Assembly: GCA_013433145.1 (NCBI GenBank) | Contig: CM024181.1 | Location: 2,170,001 to 2,234,000, forward strand | Source of the DNA: Ascaris suum | Taxonomy: Eukaryota; Nematoda; Chromadorea; Rhabditida; Ascarididae | Direction: 5' to 3' | DNA length: 64,000 nt | Shown here: piece after piece, positions 1-12,524 of the stretch | Numbering within the stretch: the first letter of the stretch is position 1 | Layout: every line of letters starts with the position of its first letter | The notes under the pieces: model-generated | The model's database searches: none | What the model was told of the DNA's origin: nothing | The model's input: the letters and a program-made list of their open reading frames with translations, nothing else | Translations under genes and position numbers: made by a program

Positions 1-3000
1 TCATTCCTTGTAGCATCAAAAACCATACGACATACGAAATGAAATTATTCAAAAATGATGGAAATAAATTAGGACAGAGATCATGCTGACAAAACACTTA
101 GCGCTCTGCCTGGACTGTTTGGAATCATTGCGGTCTTTACGAAAAAAAAAAAGACTTGAAATGGGTTGAAAGCGGAGAGATAATATTCTTAATGAAAACG
201 CTTATTAAAATCTAATATCCAACTTAGGTTTTCATCAAGGAATACTCCTCTTCTAAACTTCTGAAATCTTTCCTTTATTTATGGAAATTTCTCCGTTTCA
301 ATTAAAACCTCAACGTTTTACTAACAACTTATAGAAATGGATTATACAAATACATAAAAATAGTGATGCATTTTGGCGATATTTTAGGCGCAAATTTCAG
401 CCCATTCGATGATCTTTTTTATATACATCTATCGGAAATATTTTTGGCGGATATATGGATCCCTCAAATCCCTCTAAGAGGTTTGTATTTACGAATCGAT
501 GAACTAGAATGATACCACCCAAGGGAACGTGCCATACTTGTGCTTCAATATATCTCAATTTCTCTCCAATCTCCTTCACATTTCAGTGCGCAATATCGAT
601 CACCTATCGATGCCATATTCGGTGATGATTAATTAAGTCCAAACTACCCTCCCAACAGCAACAACAGCACTGCATATCTGAACCTCGACGGCAAACCATT
701 GCAAATATCTTTAATTTGCATAAATTTGATATCGGTACCCGAACACTGAGAAGCGGTGCTAGGCTCTATATTACGCGGAAGATCGCAAGGATAAGGGAGA
801 TCCGAAAAGATGCATGCAACGCATATTTATGTTGATGCGAGCTCATCCTTGTTCATTCACCGCTTAAAACTGTTCTATTCAAGCCTCGTACACCTCGCAT
901 CCCCCTCTCCCTCCCCTATTTCCCCACCCAATTTGCTGTCCTACAGACATATAAAAAACAAGACGCTAAAGGATTTCGTCTCTAACATAATATGAACTAG
1001 CAACTTATAAATATTTCTTAGCATGTCTCTAAAGGGAGCGTTAATTAAATAAGCGGAATTTCACGACATGAATATTTGTTGATGAAAAATTAATAAATAC
1101 TCTTGAGTACGTTTACTAGAGAGAAATATTTGAGCACGTTTTTTATTCATCATAATATAGACGTATTTTTGTGTGAAAATTGAGAAGATTATTATTTCTT
1201 GAAGAGATATAAACAGCAAACGATAAAATCATTACATAACAATCGAATAGATAGACAACCCTCCCCCTCCACCTCCCCCCCCCCTCAATTTTAGACATTT
1301 ACATGCCGATGTTAATTTCTCATCCTCATTTGAGAGCACCACTATTCCATATGCCAAGCATCGCTCCTACACAAACAAAACCCCTTCGCTGTTAACAATT
1401 TTAGGTCCTCAATTTCGGCAACCAATTTTGGACATTTGGACACGACATTTATTGGGTAGCAGTTTTTTCCTCGAACTATGGTGGATGTAAAGGATGGAAA
1501 GGGAGGAGAAGATATTTACTTATCCAACGACGCTTGTTTGATCCCCCTCTCAAGATCGATCCCCGTATTGCATCGATCATCGACCTGGCAATGTTTCCCT
1601 TTTCGTCTCAAATTTCACCGAAATATTTCTCTCTCAATTGCAAACAATCAAACCTTGCCGCAAAGTAAAATCAACAAACAACGTCATCGTATTATATTCA
1701 CAAAGGTGAACTTGAATGAGCAAATCCACCAAGAAATCTTTTATTTTCTCTTCGAATTCCCTTAAAGAGAAATGAAGTTTCGAAAATTTCAAATTGTTTC
1801 AATTTTCTAATTAAACTTTCGAAGAAAAATTTCAAAGAAAATCAAACCACAAAGTTTAACTTAAAATTAATTACCGTTATAATATGAAATACGCCAACTT
1901 CAAATAACTTCCTTCACTATTTCCATTTATCGAATTATTTGAATTAGTAAAATTTGCATAAACAAAAACGGATCGAATGCTTGAACAAAAAACATTGATT
2001 TTCCACTCTTCGTTTTGTGTCTCAATTTCAGTTAGTTTCCTCCGGAATTCAACCAAGATTTTACCGGAAACATGAAGAGTTTCTCCACATGATACCGACA
2101 TGTGACTTGACTCAGGAAAACGCACCTTTAACCTGTGCAGCAGGCAGCTTACCGGTAACGTGTCATATTAAAATCTTATAGAACAGGAAGTCTCTTATCG
2201 TAATTTGCATCTTCCAAGCGTCTTTAAGTCTCTTTAAAAATGCCTCATAGACCTCTAAAGACTATTAATTATCTCTTTTTTAATTAAATATTAATTAATT
2301 CCCCTATCTCTACAGACATTTAATTCCTATCCTATTATAATCTCTAAAAAAAGGAAGCCTAAGTGGCATTGCTACATTCAACAAGGCTCATTAAATGTCT
2401 GTAGTTATAAAAGATTAAAACATCCTTCGATGACGTCATAGGTTTAAAAAAATGCTGATATATCAATCCCGCATTAAACGTTATTATTTCATTGCTCATA
2501 ATATCTTTCGACATAAATATTTCTATATTTAAATCTTCGATAGTATCTTCATTATCACCATAATTGAAATATGGAACTCATTTTTTTTCACTTGGAATTG
2601 CAGTCCTCCAATAAGTACAATTAGAGGATAGAGAATCCGTAGATTCATGCTATATGCGATTAATGCTCTTCACAATAAATAGGAACGTAATTAATTCGGA
2701 TCCATGAAGTAATTAATTCCTATACTATTGTGCCGTAAAATTCAAAGATTTAAATCAAACATAGATTAATTTTATTTCTTCTAGTATGGTGTGCTATTTC
2801 GCCGCCATATCTAATTACAGCACTAGCAAGCATATGCATACACCTACGAAAACAATTACACCAAAGAAGCAATAATGAGATACATGCAGTATTTGATGAA
2901 TAAAGATGTGCGTGCATATATGTGCCCTTATCAAGTACCAAATCCTTTATGATGTATTGTTTATATTAAACACTCCTAGCGATATGAAATATTCTTACCC

Positions 3001-4322
3001 TTATAAATGACAGTCAATCCCTTAAATTATAACAGTTATTCATGCATATTTCACTTTACCGGAAAAGTGCAATTACTTAGAAGTTACAACGAGAAGCTGG
3101 ATTTGGCGTAAGCCGATATCGGGTCAAAGGTCACATCCTTGTTCTATACAGTACCAAGTCAGCCATACACCATTCATATCTACGACCATCTATGGCTCAT
3201 CGATTCGCCCTACGGCACTCCGTTCTTTGCAATAACGTCATGCTGAGTATTTTGTAGACTAGTAAAGCAATTAAAGGAAGAGTAACCATGTCAGCTGATG
3301 AAATCAGACAAGGCTTTCATGTCTTATGCCCGAAGGGAATAGAATTATAAAAAGAGATTTACATGAAATAGAATAGCGCAGAAAATAAAAGAATTTTCCA
3401 AAAAGACAAACAGTTTAATGTGAAATTATCTTTACAGTTGATGATTCAAAACTCCTATACTAAAGTTAAGTAAATATATTATTAGTTGAGCTTATTATGG
3501 AAATAAGGTGAAAAATAAAAAAAAAAAGAAAAGACTATTCAACTAACATTTAATAAAAACTTCGAAATTCCATATTATTTATTTCACGATCATTAAAATG
3601 ATTTACAAACAAAGAATATCGGAGTCGTTTGAAATCCTCTATAGGATTGTAAATGAATCAAAAAAAAATAATGAATTTAGCCAACATAATTGAACTCGAG
3701 CTAAACTATCTCTATATTTCTAAATTCAAAAACTAAACATCTACAAAATTCAATTCTGAATTTTAAGAGAAAGTAACTAAAATGAGTAAATAGACTTCAT
3801 TTCAGATTTGGCTGAGAAGCATGCAAAAAAACTTTTTACACTTAACTAAAAGTAAGAGTTATACATAGAAAACAAAAAAAAAAACATTGCAATTTATGAA
3901 AATGTTAAACACAACGGCACGACGGAAAAATTTGATAACCTGCCATATTGTTCCAATATAATCAACTTATTTAAGGCAATCCTATCACATTATTGGCTAT
4001 TATCCTTTCAGTCAATGGATGTCTGTGTGTTAGGGCAAGAGTAGTCGGTGTCATAGATCAAAGAGTATTACGCCCTCAGTGAATTGCAATCTATGCGATA
4101 TAAGACGGAATTGTGATGCTCGCCCTTCTTGATTTCAATTCCCCGGTGACCATCGAATCGCGTATACATTCATTTATCAAAAGAGCGATATATCCTTCTT
4201 AATCCTTCTACTCCTTCATCACGGCAGCAAGAAAAAAAAGAAAGAAAAGGACGCGTGCCAATGGGATAAGGAGGATTCTCAATAAAGCTCGTATACATAA
4301 ATTTAGTACGCGCAAAATAAAC
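1..4322. other. No gene recognised (probably an intron of the Fat-like gene)
   Basis: This is AT-rich sequence with A, T and C homopolymer runs and no stretch that reads as a cadherin repeat on the minus strand. Because the Fat-like gene must continue leftwards, this is most likely part of a long intron. Short open stretches near 397-579 and 2068-2145 (minus) were examined and not accepted. Confidence 0.5.
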
Positions 4323-4537
4323 CTGTATAAGATCTGCCAGACTAAGAGCGTTAACAACTGCGAAATGAGACTCGTATGGAAAACAATTTAGATCGAAACG
4401 AAAAAACAGACCAGCAGGATCGACCGTGAAATATCCCATGCCATCTCCATCCACAATGGCATATTTAACTGCCGCATCCGGATCATCAGGATCGAAAGCT
4501 TGTAGCGCAATAACTTCCGTTCCAACGGGCATATTCT
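4323..4537 (-). CDS. cdh-4: Fat-like cadherin exon 17 (ninth repeat, last exon seen)
   Basis: Phase 1 in, acceptor ATTTTCAG. It encodes ENMPVGTEVIALQAFDPDDP, KYAIVDGDGMGYFTVD, and a degenerate strand with FPYESHFAVVNA where LDRE-x-x-x-Y-x-L-x-V-x-A is expected. I placed the end at CAG/GTTTAT (4323, phase 0 out). The frame stays open to 4170, so the 3' border is less sure than the others; an earlier GCTG/GTCTGT site near 4415 is the alternative. The next exon must lie to the left and is not recognised in this window. Confidence 0.75.
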
Positions 4538-7500
4538 CTGAAAATCAGCAAATATATCGCTAAACACTAAATTTCTAAAATATACACATATTTACGAACG
4601 CGCAAAGAATTTTGCAACCTAAAAACAACTCCAGATCATCGTACCACAAATTGAAAAATTCATTAAATGATTAAAAATAATTAAACGTTTCATCGAAATC
4701 AAAACGAGCGAAATAGAATACAGTAAGATTCCAATAGTAGAAATCTAAAGCACATCAATTCTTCAGCGAATTTCTACCATAAATGAAAATATATTGGAAA
4801 TAGCGAGAAAAAAATTGAAATACGTTTGTTCAGTTACTTGCAGTTATTACCGTACAATTGTCATTTAAGAAAATACTCTCAACCTCAAAGCCTGAGCTCG
4901 AGAAAACGATCGTTTTAGGAACGGAAGTCATTTTATAGCCGGAAAATCGCATCATTGACAATCGGATATACCTTCAATTTCAAAGCATCTGAAACATAGC
5001 AACTCACCGTAAACACTGGCCTCATGAGCAATATCCGAGAAAACGGGAGCATGCACGTTTTCATTGACGTCAATCAACTCAACGAGAACCGTGCACACTG
5101 TACTGAACGTTGGATGACCGTTATCCATCGCCTGCAACGGTATCACTTCTATTCGCAGCATATATATGGAATTGCTAACCTCTTCTATTTATCGGATCTT
5201 TCCCCATCCCCCCCCCTCTCTTCAATTAGAAATATTCGCAAACCTCAACCAATGTCGTACTAAGGTCACAATTAGATAGAAGTGGCAAAAAAAAGACATG
5301 TGAGACTCTTGCCTGACCATCGCCTCATTTTCCTGTTGTCAGTTTAGATTAAGCCATCCGGATATTGGCAGTGTGTGAACTCATATGCAAAAAACGTATT
5401 TTACAAGTGTGAACAAACGTCCTCATATGGCACAAAATGCACAGTTTATACCATCGAAGGAATCTACTCCAAGCTCCATTCACTTATCACCTCTATAGGA
5501 CAATATCTCAAAACGAAGAAAGGGGCCACTTCGCAAACTCTTCAGGCCTCATCCTAAGTTTAAAGCCATCCCCAAAACCAGTATTCCCTAGGCATAAATT
5601 GATATTTGATGTTAAAATGAAAGCATATCGAAGTAAACAGAAAAGCAAATAGATATGCAATGAGAAAACAGAACGCTTGAAACAATGCGTAACTACCTTA
5701 AATAGTGTTTTCCCATTTCCCATCCATCTACCCGCTGTCCCCCTTCATTCGTTTAACATATCGTACCTCGATGCTGAGGTTGTAAAGGGCTCTCGTTTCG
5801 AAGTCGAGAGGGGACCGGGAATCGACGAAGATACATCCCGTGTCCGCTTGAACTCGAAAAGGAAGCTGAGTGGATGTCTTATCCAGCAGTGAATCGAATC
5901 CATATGTAATACGGCCATTTTCACCAGCATCTGCATCTGAGGCTGCCACACACGTCACCAACGCGCCGTTTGGATAGTCTTCCGGAATTTGCACCTATTA
6001 TGAGAAATTAATGCTCTTTTGAAGACTAAAATCGAACGAAAAGTAGAAAAAAAAAGTTTTTTTAAAAAAGAACTGCTTTGCGTCAATTTTTGCGGCGAAG
6101 GGGATATAGATGATAGTCGTTCAGCTACCTAGATCATTCTGAGGTTCGAAAAGCGTTACCTGAACGCTTAACTGAAGACAGGTAAAATTCATACGGGTGC
6201 TCAAGAACAGTTGGCGGAATGTGGCGAATATCTGAGCCCCTTCATTCTTTCTCCTCCGCCCTCCTCCACCCCTCCAACCACAGTCCAAGAAAGTGAGGAA
6301 ATCTACGCATCACTACGGTTCTGAAAACGGTAAAAATCAAGTCGGGTTAAATTTATTCCAATAATTGCGGTCGATGGGCATCTTCACCATAAGGATCATG
6401 ACCAGAGAGGGTGGAGGAAGGGGGGATACCAAAGGATAGGCGCAGGAGGGAGGAGGCGGAATTGCAAAAAAGATTACTTTCTGTATCGGTTCAGCACATT
6501 TCGGGGCGTTATCATTGACATCGTCGAGCTCAATAGAAACATTAACGAAGGTGAGTTTCGGTGGATGACCATGATCGTATGCCACTACCGAAAACCTGCA
6601 AAATACCGCAATAATTGAGTGCATTCATTTCACACCAATATGGATATCCATAACGAAAAACAACCAAAATTAGAGAATCGATTGAAGCAAATATGCATTA
6701 AACAATTAGTGTTGATTTAAAAATTTCTAGTATCTTATTATTTGGATTAAAGAGAAAACTCTGGAAAAAAATATTAAGAGGTGAATAATCCTAATAAAAT
6801 TAACTTACCTGTCTCAACTGACAGATTTGTTTAAATTAATTCATCAAAAATCTACATTTAAAAAATTAAAATCTAAGAGGGTCTAAAATAATCGATTTAA
6901 GAGCTTTAAAAAAATTCTACTGCCTCGATAAAGCCTTCTGGATCAGCACACGTAAACTTCCGTTTACATTCCACAATGTAGAAGACCATTGAATATTCAG
7001 AAAAATGACCATACCGATATATTTCATTGGTTTCACGATCGAATTGATTGCGTACACGTAAAATTCCTTTCTCGTTATCGATCTCAACATGTGCATCATC
7101 ACCGGCTAATTTATATGCGATACGTGCATTATCACCGAAATCTTCATCGGTCGCTGTCAATACAAGAATCTCACTACCAATCGCTATATCCTCGGCGATT
7201 CGTACGTTGTAGAATGGCTGTAATTAACGATAATTTGCCCCCTGATTTAAAAAAAAATTGAATAAATCAATTCTTTCCATCTATTCGTATGTGCAATATT
7301 GATATATCATCGATAATCACCTAATAACGTTGACCTTCCAGCAATAAACCTTCTATCGGCTACGTATATCATTTCTAGCCAATCTCAAACTCTGAACGCA
7401 ATTCAAACATTTCATGATGTATACTAGTATGGCTTTCTTATACTTAATATATATATCAATATAAATTAATCAACAAACTATTCAACTAACAAGGCATATA

Positions 7501-8482
7501 TGAATTTAATTTTAAAAAAACTTTGATAACATATAAATATTACATTTATATGATAGCATAAATAGCAATGAATACTTTATTAGATTAGGCTCCTCAAAAA
7601 AAAAGTTGGGCCAAGATTTAAAAAAAAGGAAATTTAAAAGCCCCGAAAGGCAAAACAACAAACCCTCAATTGTAAATGAGTGTAAAAGAACAAGTGCACG
7701 ATGTGAGTGATTCATTAATATTAGTGAGTGTACACTTGTGGGGAATACCTCTTTGTTTGGTGGGTGCTGCATTTGTTAAGTGCATTTTATCTGCAGAAAG
7801 CGAATAAGAATTATCGTGGATACATCGAACGCTTTTGCAGACTATACGGCCCCCATTCTATTATTCAATATTGATTCTTTAATCAATCAAAATAACTCAA
7901 TTTACAATATTATATGGATTTTATGAATTTAATTTGAATACCCTACTTAATTTACATATAAAAATGATAACGTTTTAAAAATTTCAATAATTAATAATTA
8001 AACGATAATAGGTGAAAATAACAATTAAACTATTGAATTACAGTAAGCGACAATGCTGTGGGTTACAGTAAACAGCGACGAGCCTTTGAACCACAATAGG
8101 TGATAACCCATTGAACTACAGTACCTTTTTCTCTACTATGGCAGCTCTCTGACTAAATCATTAAGTAACCTAACAAAATTTTAAGAAAATAGTCGGAAAT
8201 TATTGGGACTTCACATTTGTATTTCCGAGAAAAAAGAGCATCCAATTGAGATATTCGGCAAACACCATTGCAGCATATAGGCATCAATCCAATGAAATAA
8301 CTATGAAAAAGTGCGCAATGAACTATTTTGAACTTCAAAACGATCATGCTGTGAAATATTCTCATCTCAAAAAAAGAGGATCGAAAGATACGATCATAGA
8401 AATGAGGAGCATTCAGAAAAAAAAACCGTAATACGCCTGCAAACTATCGTATGTTCAATCACCATCTTTACTCTCTCCTGTC

Positions 8483-8525
<43 letters not shown>

Positions 8526-11500
8526 AGAGATTTCAGTCGTTTAGACAGTATACAGAAGTTAATGCTTCTTGAATTGTGCTGGTATTTCATATCCCACAAA
8601 CGTTACAAGTAGGATCATCAAAAAAAAAAAAAAAACAAAACAAAACAAATAAATAAATAGATTAAATATCTCACATATAGAAATAATAATAGTAAATTAA
8701 ATACAAATATAAATAAAAAGCAAATATTAAAAACAAAAATATTAAATGATAAATATAATGAAAAATATATTACTCGTAAATTTTAAATTACTTGTAAATT
8801 TGTGAATTTTTTGTTAAATTACTTGTAAATTTACAATTTGTGAATTTAAAAATATAAAAATCAAATAAATAAATATTTGTAAAATTCATTCATAGTATCT
8901 CCGTTAAAATATCATTGCGATTTAATTTAGGTTGATCGTTTCTTTATTGAAATCGATCAAGTACTATTTGATAAACATCTTTGGCTATGTGAATCGATCG
9001 AAGACGAAAATATTTTCCAAATCGATTTAAGGAATTGAAAATATCGCTTTCTTTATTGTTTAACAATCGTTGTGCTTGTTTTATTCATCGATCAATTAAC
9101 GATCTATGAGATTTTGTTTCAACAGCCAGGCGGAATAAGTTCTAGGCTCATTTAATGAGCAATCGATAGGCTTAACAAATAGTGTCGTATCATATCGCAT
9201 GATTAGCTGTATATTATAAATTAAATGCATTTTGGCGATCGTTGCATAGAATTCGACTCGCGGATGCAATCCGACTCCTCAGTGGAATCGCATTAGATCA
9301 CGAGCTTTATGTTTGTATAACTAGGACGGCAAAACAGCCACACACTGGCACATGCATTACTGCTAATTAGATGCTTAATGATATAATGCACTGCTGCAGC
9401 CATTATTACGTTCTCGTGTTACTCATAGGAGTGACCAGCACAAGTTTTCCTCCCCTAGTGACCATATAAAAGACGACATTTATGTGGATGGTGCTATCGC
9501 AACAAAGCGGTCTTCGTGCACTGAAGAAATGAATAAAGAGAAAACAAGAGGAACATGGTATTTCGCATATTACAGGTGGTGATAATTTTATATCCCTTAC
9601 CATCGCCCAGGTTTAAGGTGTATAATGAAACTTTGAAAGTGTCAGTGAAAGAGTATAACCCTCCAAACTATACAGCACATAACTTGGTAGCATAAAAGGA
9701 TTCTCGAAGTTTTGAAGGTATATCCCTGCTTCGAAATAAATAGGACATTAAAGGGTCAGCACAGGTGCCCATGACGACGTCCACGCATCATCGCACCCAC
9801 ATTACGCATTTTGCGCAGCGCAGTCTTCAGAAAGTGGCTGGTCACTTAATCCAACAAGCTTTTGGTCACTTCTGGTCACTGGCATATCACAACAGGTTCT
9901 CGAATTATACGCGGCAAGCTTGTTCATGCGTAGCAAATAAAAAGAATACCGCCGAGACCAGTCAAGCAGAACCCATTCAACCATTGGCTACTATTAAGAA
10001 ATCAGCCATACCTTCATCTGCGCATTGGCCTCATTTGAGAACAGTTGAACTGCTGACCGATCCATCATTTCATTTTTTTTTGCGCTACTTCCTTTTTTCT
10101 CTATGGAATCTTTTTCTTGATGATAATAATGGTGCTCATATTAGTAGATTAATAGCAACATAATAGAATTGTCCGCGTGAAAATTATCGAATCAAAAAAA
10201 GAGACCCCCACATATGGCGATCTCTGATAGGATTTATTGAAATCGCTTCGAAAGAAATTACTTTATTTCTTATTTAACTGAAAAGAACCGATCGTCTATG
10301 ACGTTTAATTCCTAATTAATTCTTTCCTTATATTAAATAAAAGAGATGGTTCAAAATCGAAAATTAAAAAACAAATGAGTAAAAAAACTCGTTGTTTAAA
10401 ATCAAAACCCTCAAAAAAAAAAAGAGTTCAAAAAAGATTGCACATAATAATAGACTAATCGGCCAGAAATTTCATTGATAGCCACAATCAATCAACAAAT
10501 AACTTATACCTTTTGAATATAAAACGAGAAAAAAAAACCCTATCATATTTACCGCTAATTGGTGATATTCAACTTCTTTCATCGCTAAAATTTATTGATG
10601 AAAGAAATTTTCAATTTTTCTTTGCAAATCGCTTTTTTTTTTCAACTGCAAAATTTCAATCCTATTCCAATGAAAAATTAAATTAAATTACCATTTTCAA
10701 TTATTTCAATTATTTCGATCCATTTCTATTATATCTATTAACACTTCAAATAAATACTCCATCCCTAATTAATTCATCATCAACTTTATTCATCGAAGAT
10801 CTCTCATATCTAAGTGATCTCTCTTGGTGCTCTATTTGGTTTAATGTCACGTCGAATGCCAGCAGTGACTTTGGAGGGTCGTCTCTCTTCGAATGTGTCA
10901 AACGTCAACAAAACACAAGTCTATATGCGAAATCGAATCGCATCAAATGTATGCAAATACACATAATCCGTACCTTTAATGTGACAGCCGGCATTACTCT
11001 GATCTATGAATTTCCACCACAGCTGACACCAACAAACAGCCTTTAAATTCTAGCTACGAAATGACTGAGTGATGAGAGGGACGGAGGAAAGAGTGGAGGA
11101 AGGAGGGGAGGGAGAGGGAGAAAGAGGGAAGAGGAGTAAGAGACGGATACCTTCATAGAAATATTTTGAGAATTCTCCATTTAAATTATAAAATAAAGTA
11201 AACTTTCTAGAAGATTTAATAGTAAAAGTAATTTATTTCTTTATTCTTCTATGAATAAAGAAAAAATTTTCTCAAAGAAAAACAGAGACAGAAAAAAATG
11301 AATAGCGAGAGATGATGGAGATACTCAGAGGAAAATAGCAAAAGTCATCAAGTCGATTCCTTGTTTTAATTTCTTTTTTTTTGGATAGCAACTAAAAAAT
11401 CACTATTAATGCAGATAAGATTGAATAAGATCAAGTTAATTTCATATATTTCAATTTATGTTATTTGAATTAAAGCAATATCACTCTATAGAGACGTAGA

Positions 11501-12481
11501 TGTTTTCTAACTAAATATATTTAGAGAATTTTCAAATGTGGACCTCAATTTCTCAACTAATACCTGATATAGGGGTAAATACCTATGCATATCAAAGTAT
11601 TTCCAGCATTCTTGTAGGTGCCGCACATGACAGATAACTAAATAAGATCATAAGAAATAAGGAAATGAACTTAAAAATTCAAGAAAAAAAATTTGCAATT
11701 CGATATGCCATAATGCTGTAATCAATTCCTCTAAGCGTTGTTATTCAATATGGGTTTACTTAAAGCATTTGAATTAACGATACGATCAACAAACAATTCA
11801 GTGATGCTTAGAAAATCAAAAAAATCGAAACCGAAAGAGCGAGTAAACACTAACGACAACTTCACGTCGGCGATCACCTCTGAAGTGCTGTTTACTCGCT
11901 CTCTATTCATCATTGCTAGCGAATTGATTTTTAAAATGGACCTGATTTAAAAAAAAAAAAACTTACTTTTTTTTATCGTCTTTCCTTCACTTATTCTTTT
12001 TTTAATCAGGGAGAATGAGAGCAACTTTTGTTCTCAAGTATCACAACTATGAAAAATTAATTACGACAAAGGTGGATGGAAAATAAGCAAATAATTTGCT
12101 AAAAATTCTCCAGAGTTTACTAACTAGTTGAAAAATTTACCTAAGATCTTTGGAATGAAACCTTCCTGGATATAATATTCAATTTTCGATATCAAAACTC
12201 GCAAGGAGAAAAAAAAACCAAAAAGTGAAGAAAATGGAAGAAACAAATAAGATTGTGCAAAAAATTTCCAGAAGGAAATTCCACAATAACAGATAGGACA
12301 ATGAAGAGGAAGACAGAAAGAAGATCACCTCATAAATATGCATCTTTATGCAACCTTCATTGTCAAAAAAGATGATATTTAAATTAACAGCGCTGAAATT
12401 TATAGTGTAACATACAATAAGCCGTGGCCACTGTTTTGAAGCGATGAAATAAATAAACAAATTGATTTGTTAATTAACTAG

Positions 12482-12524
<43 letters not shown>

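Noticed and set aside
397..579. Minus-strand 60-codon frame near the left edge as a further cadherin exon
   Set aside because: It shows no EC motifs (no DxD, LDRE or DxNDN) and no clear splice sites.
2068..2145. Short minus-strand stretch between CTGCACAG and TCCG/GTAAAA that could be the next Fat exon
   Set aside because: The 25-residue text (LKVRFPESSHMSVSCGETLH and on) has no cadherin signature and does not continue the ninth repeat.
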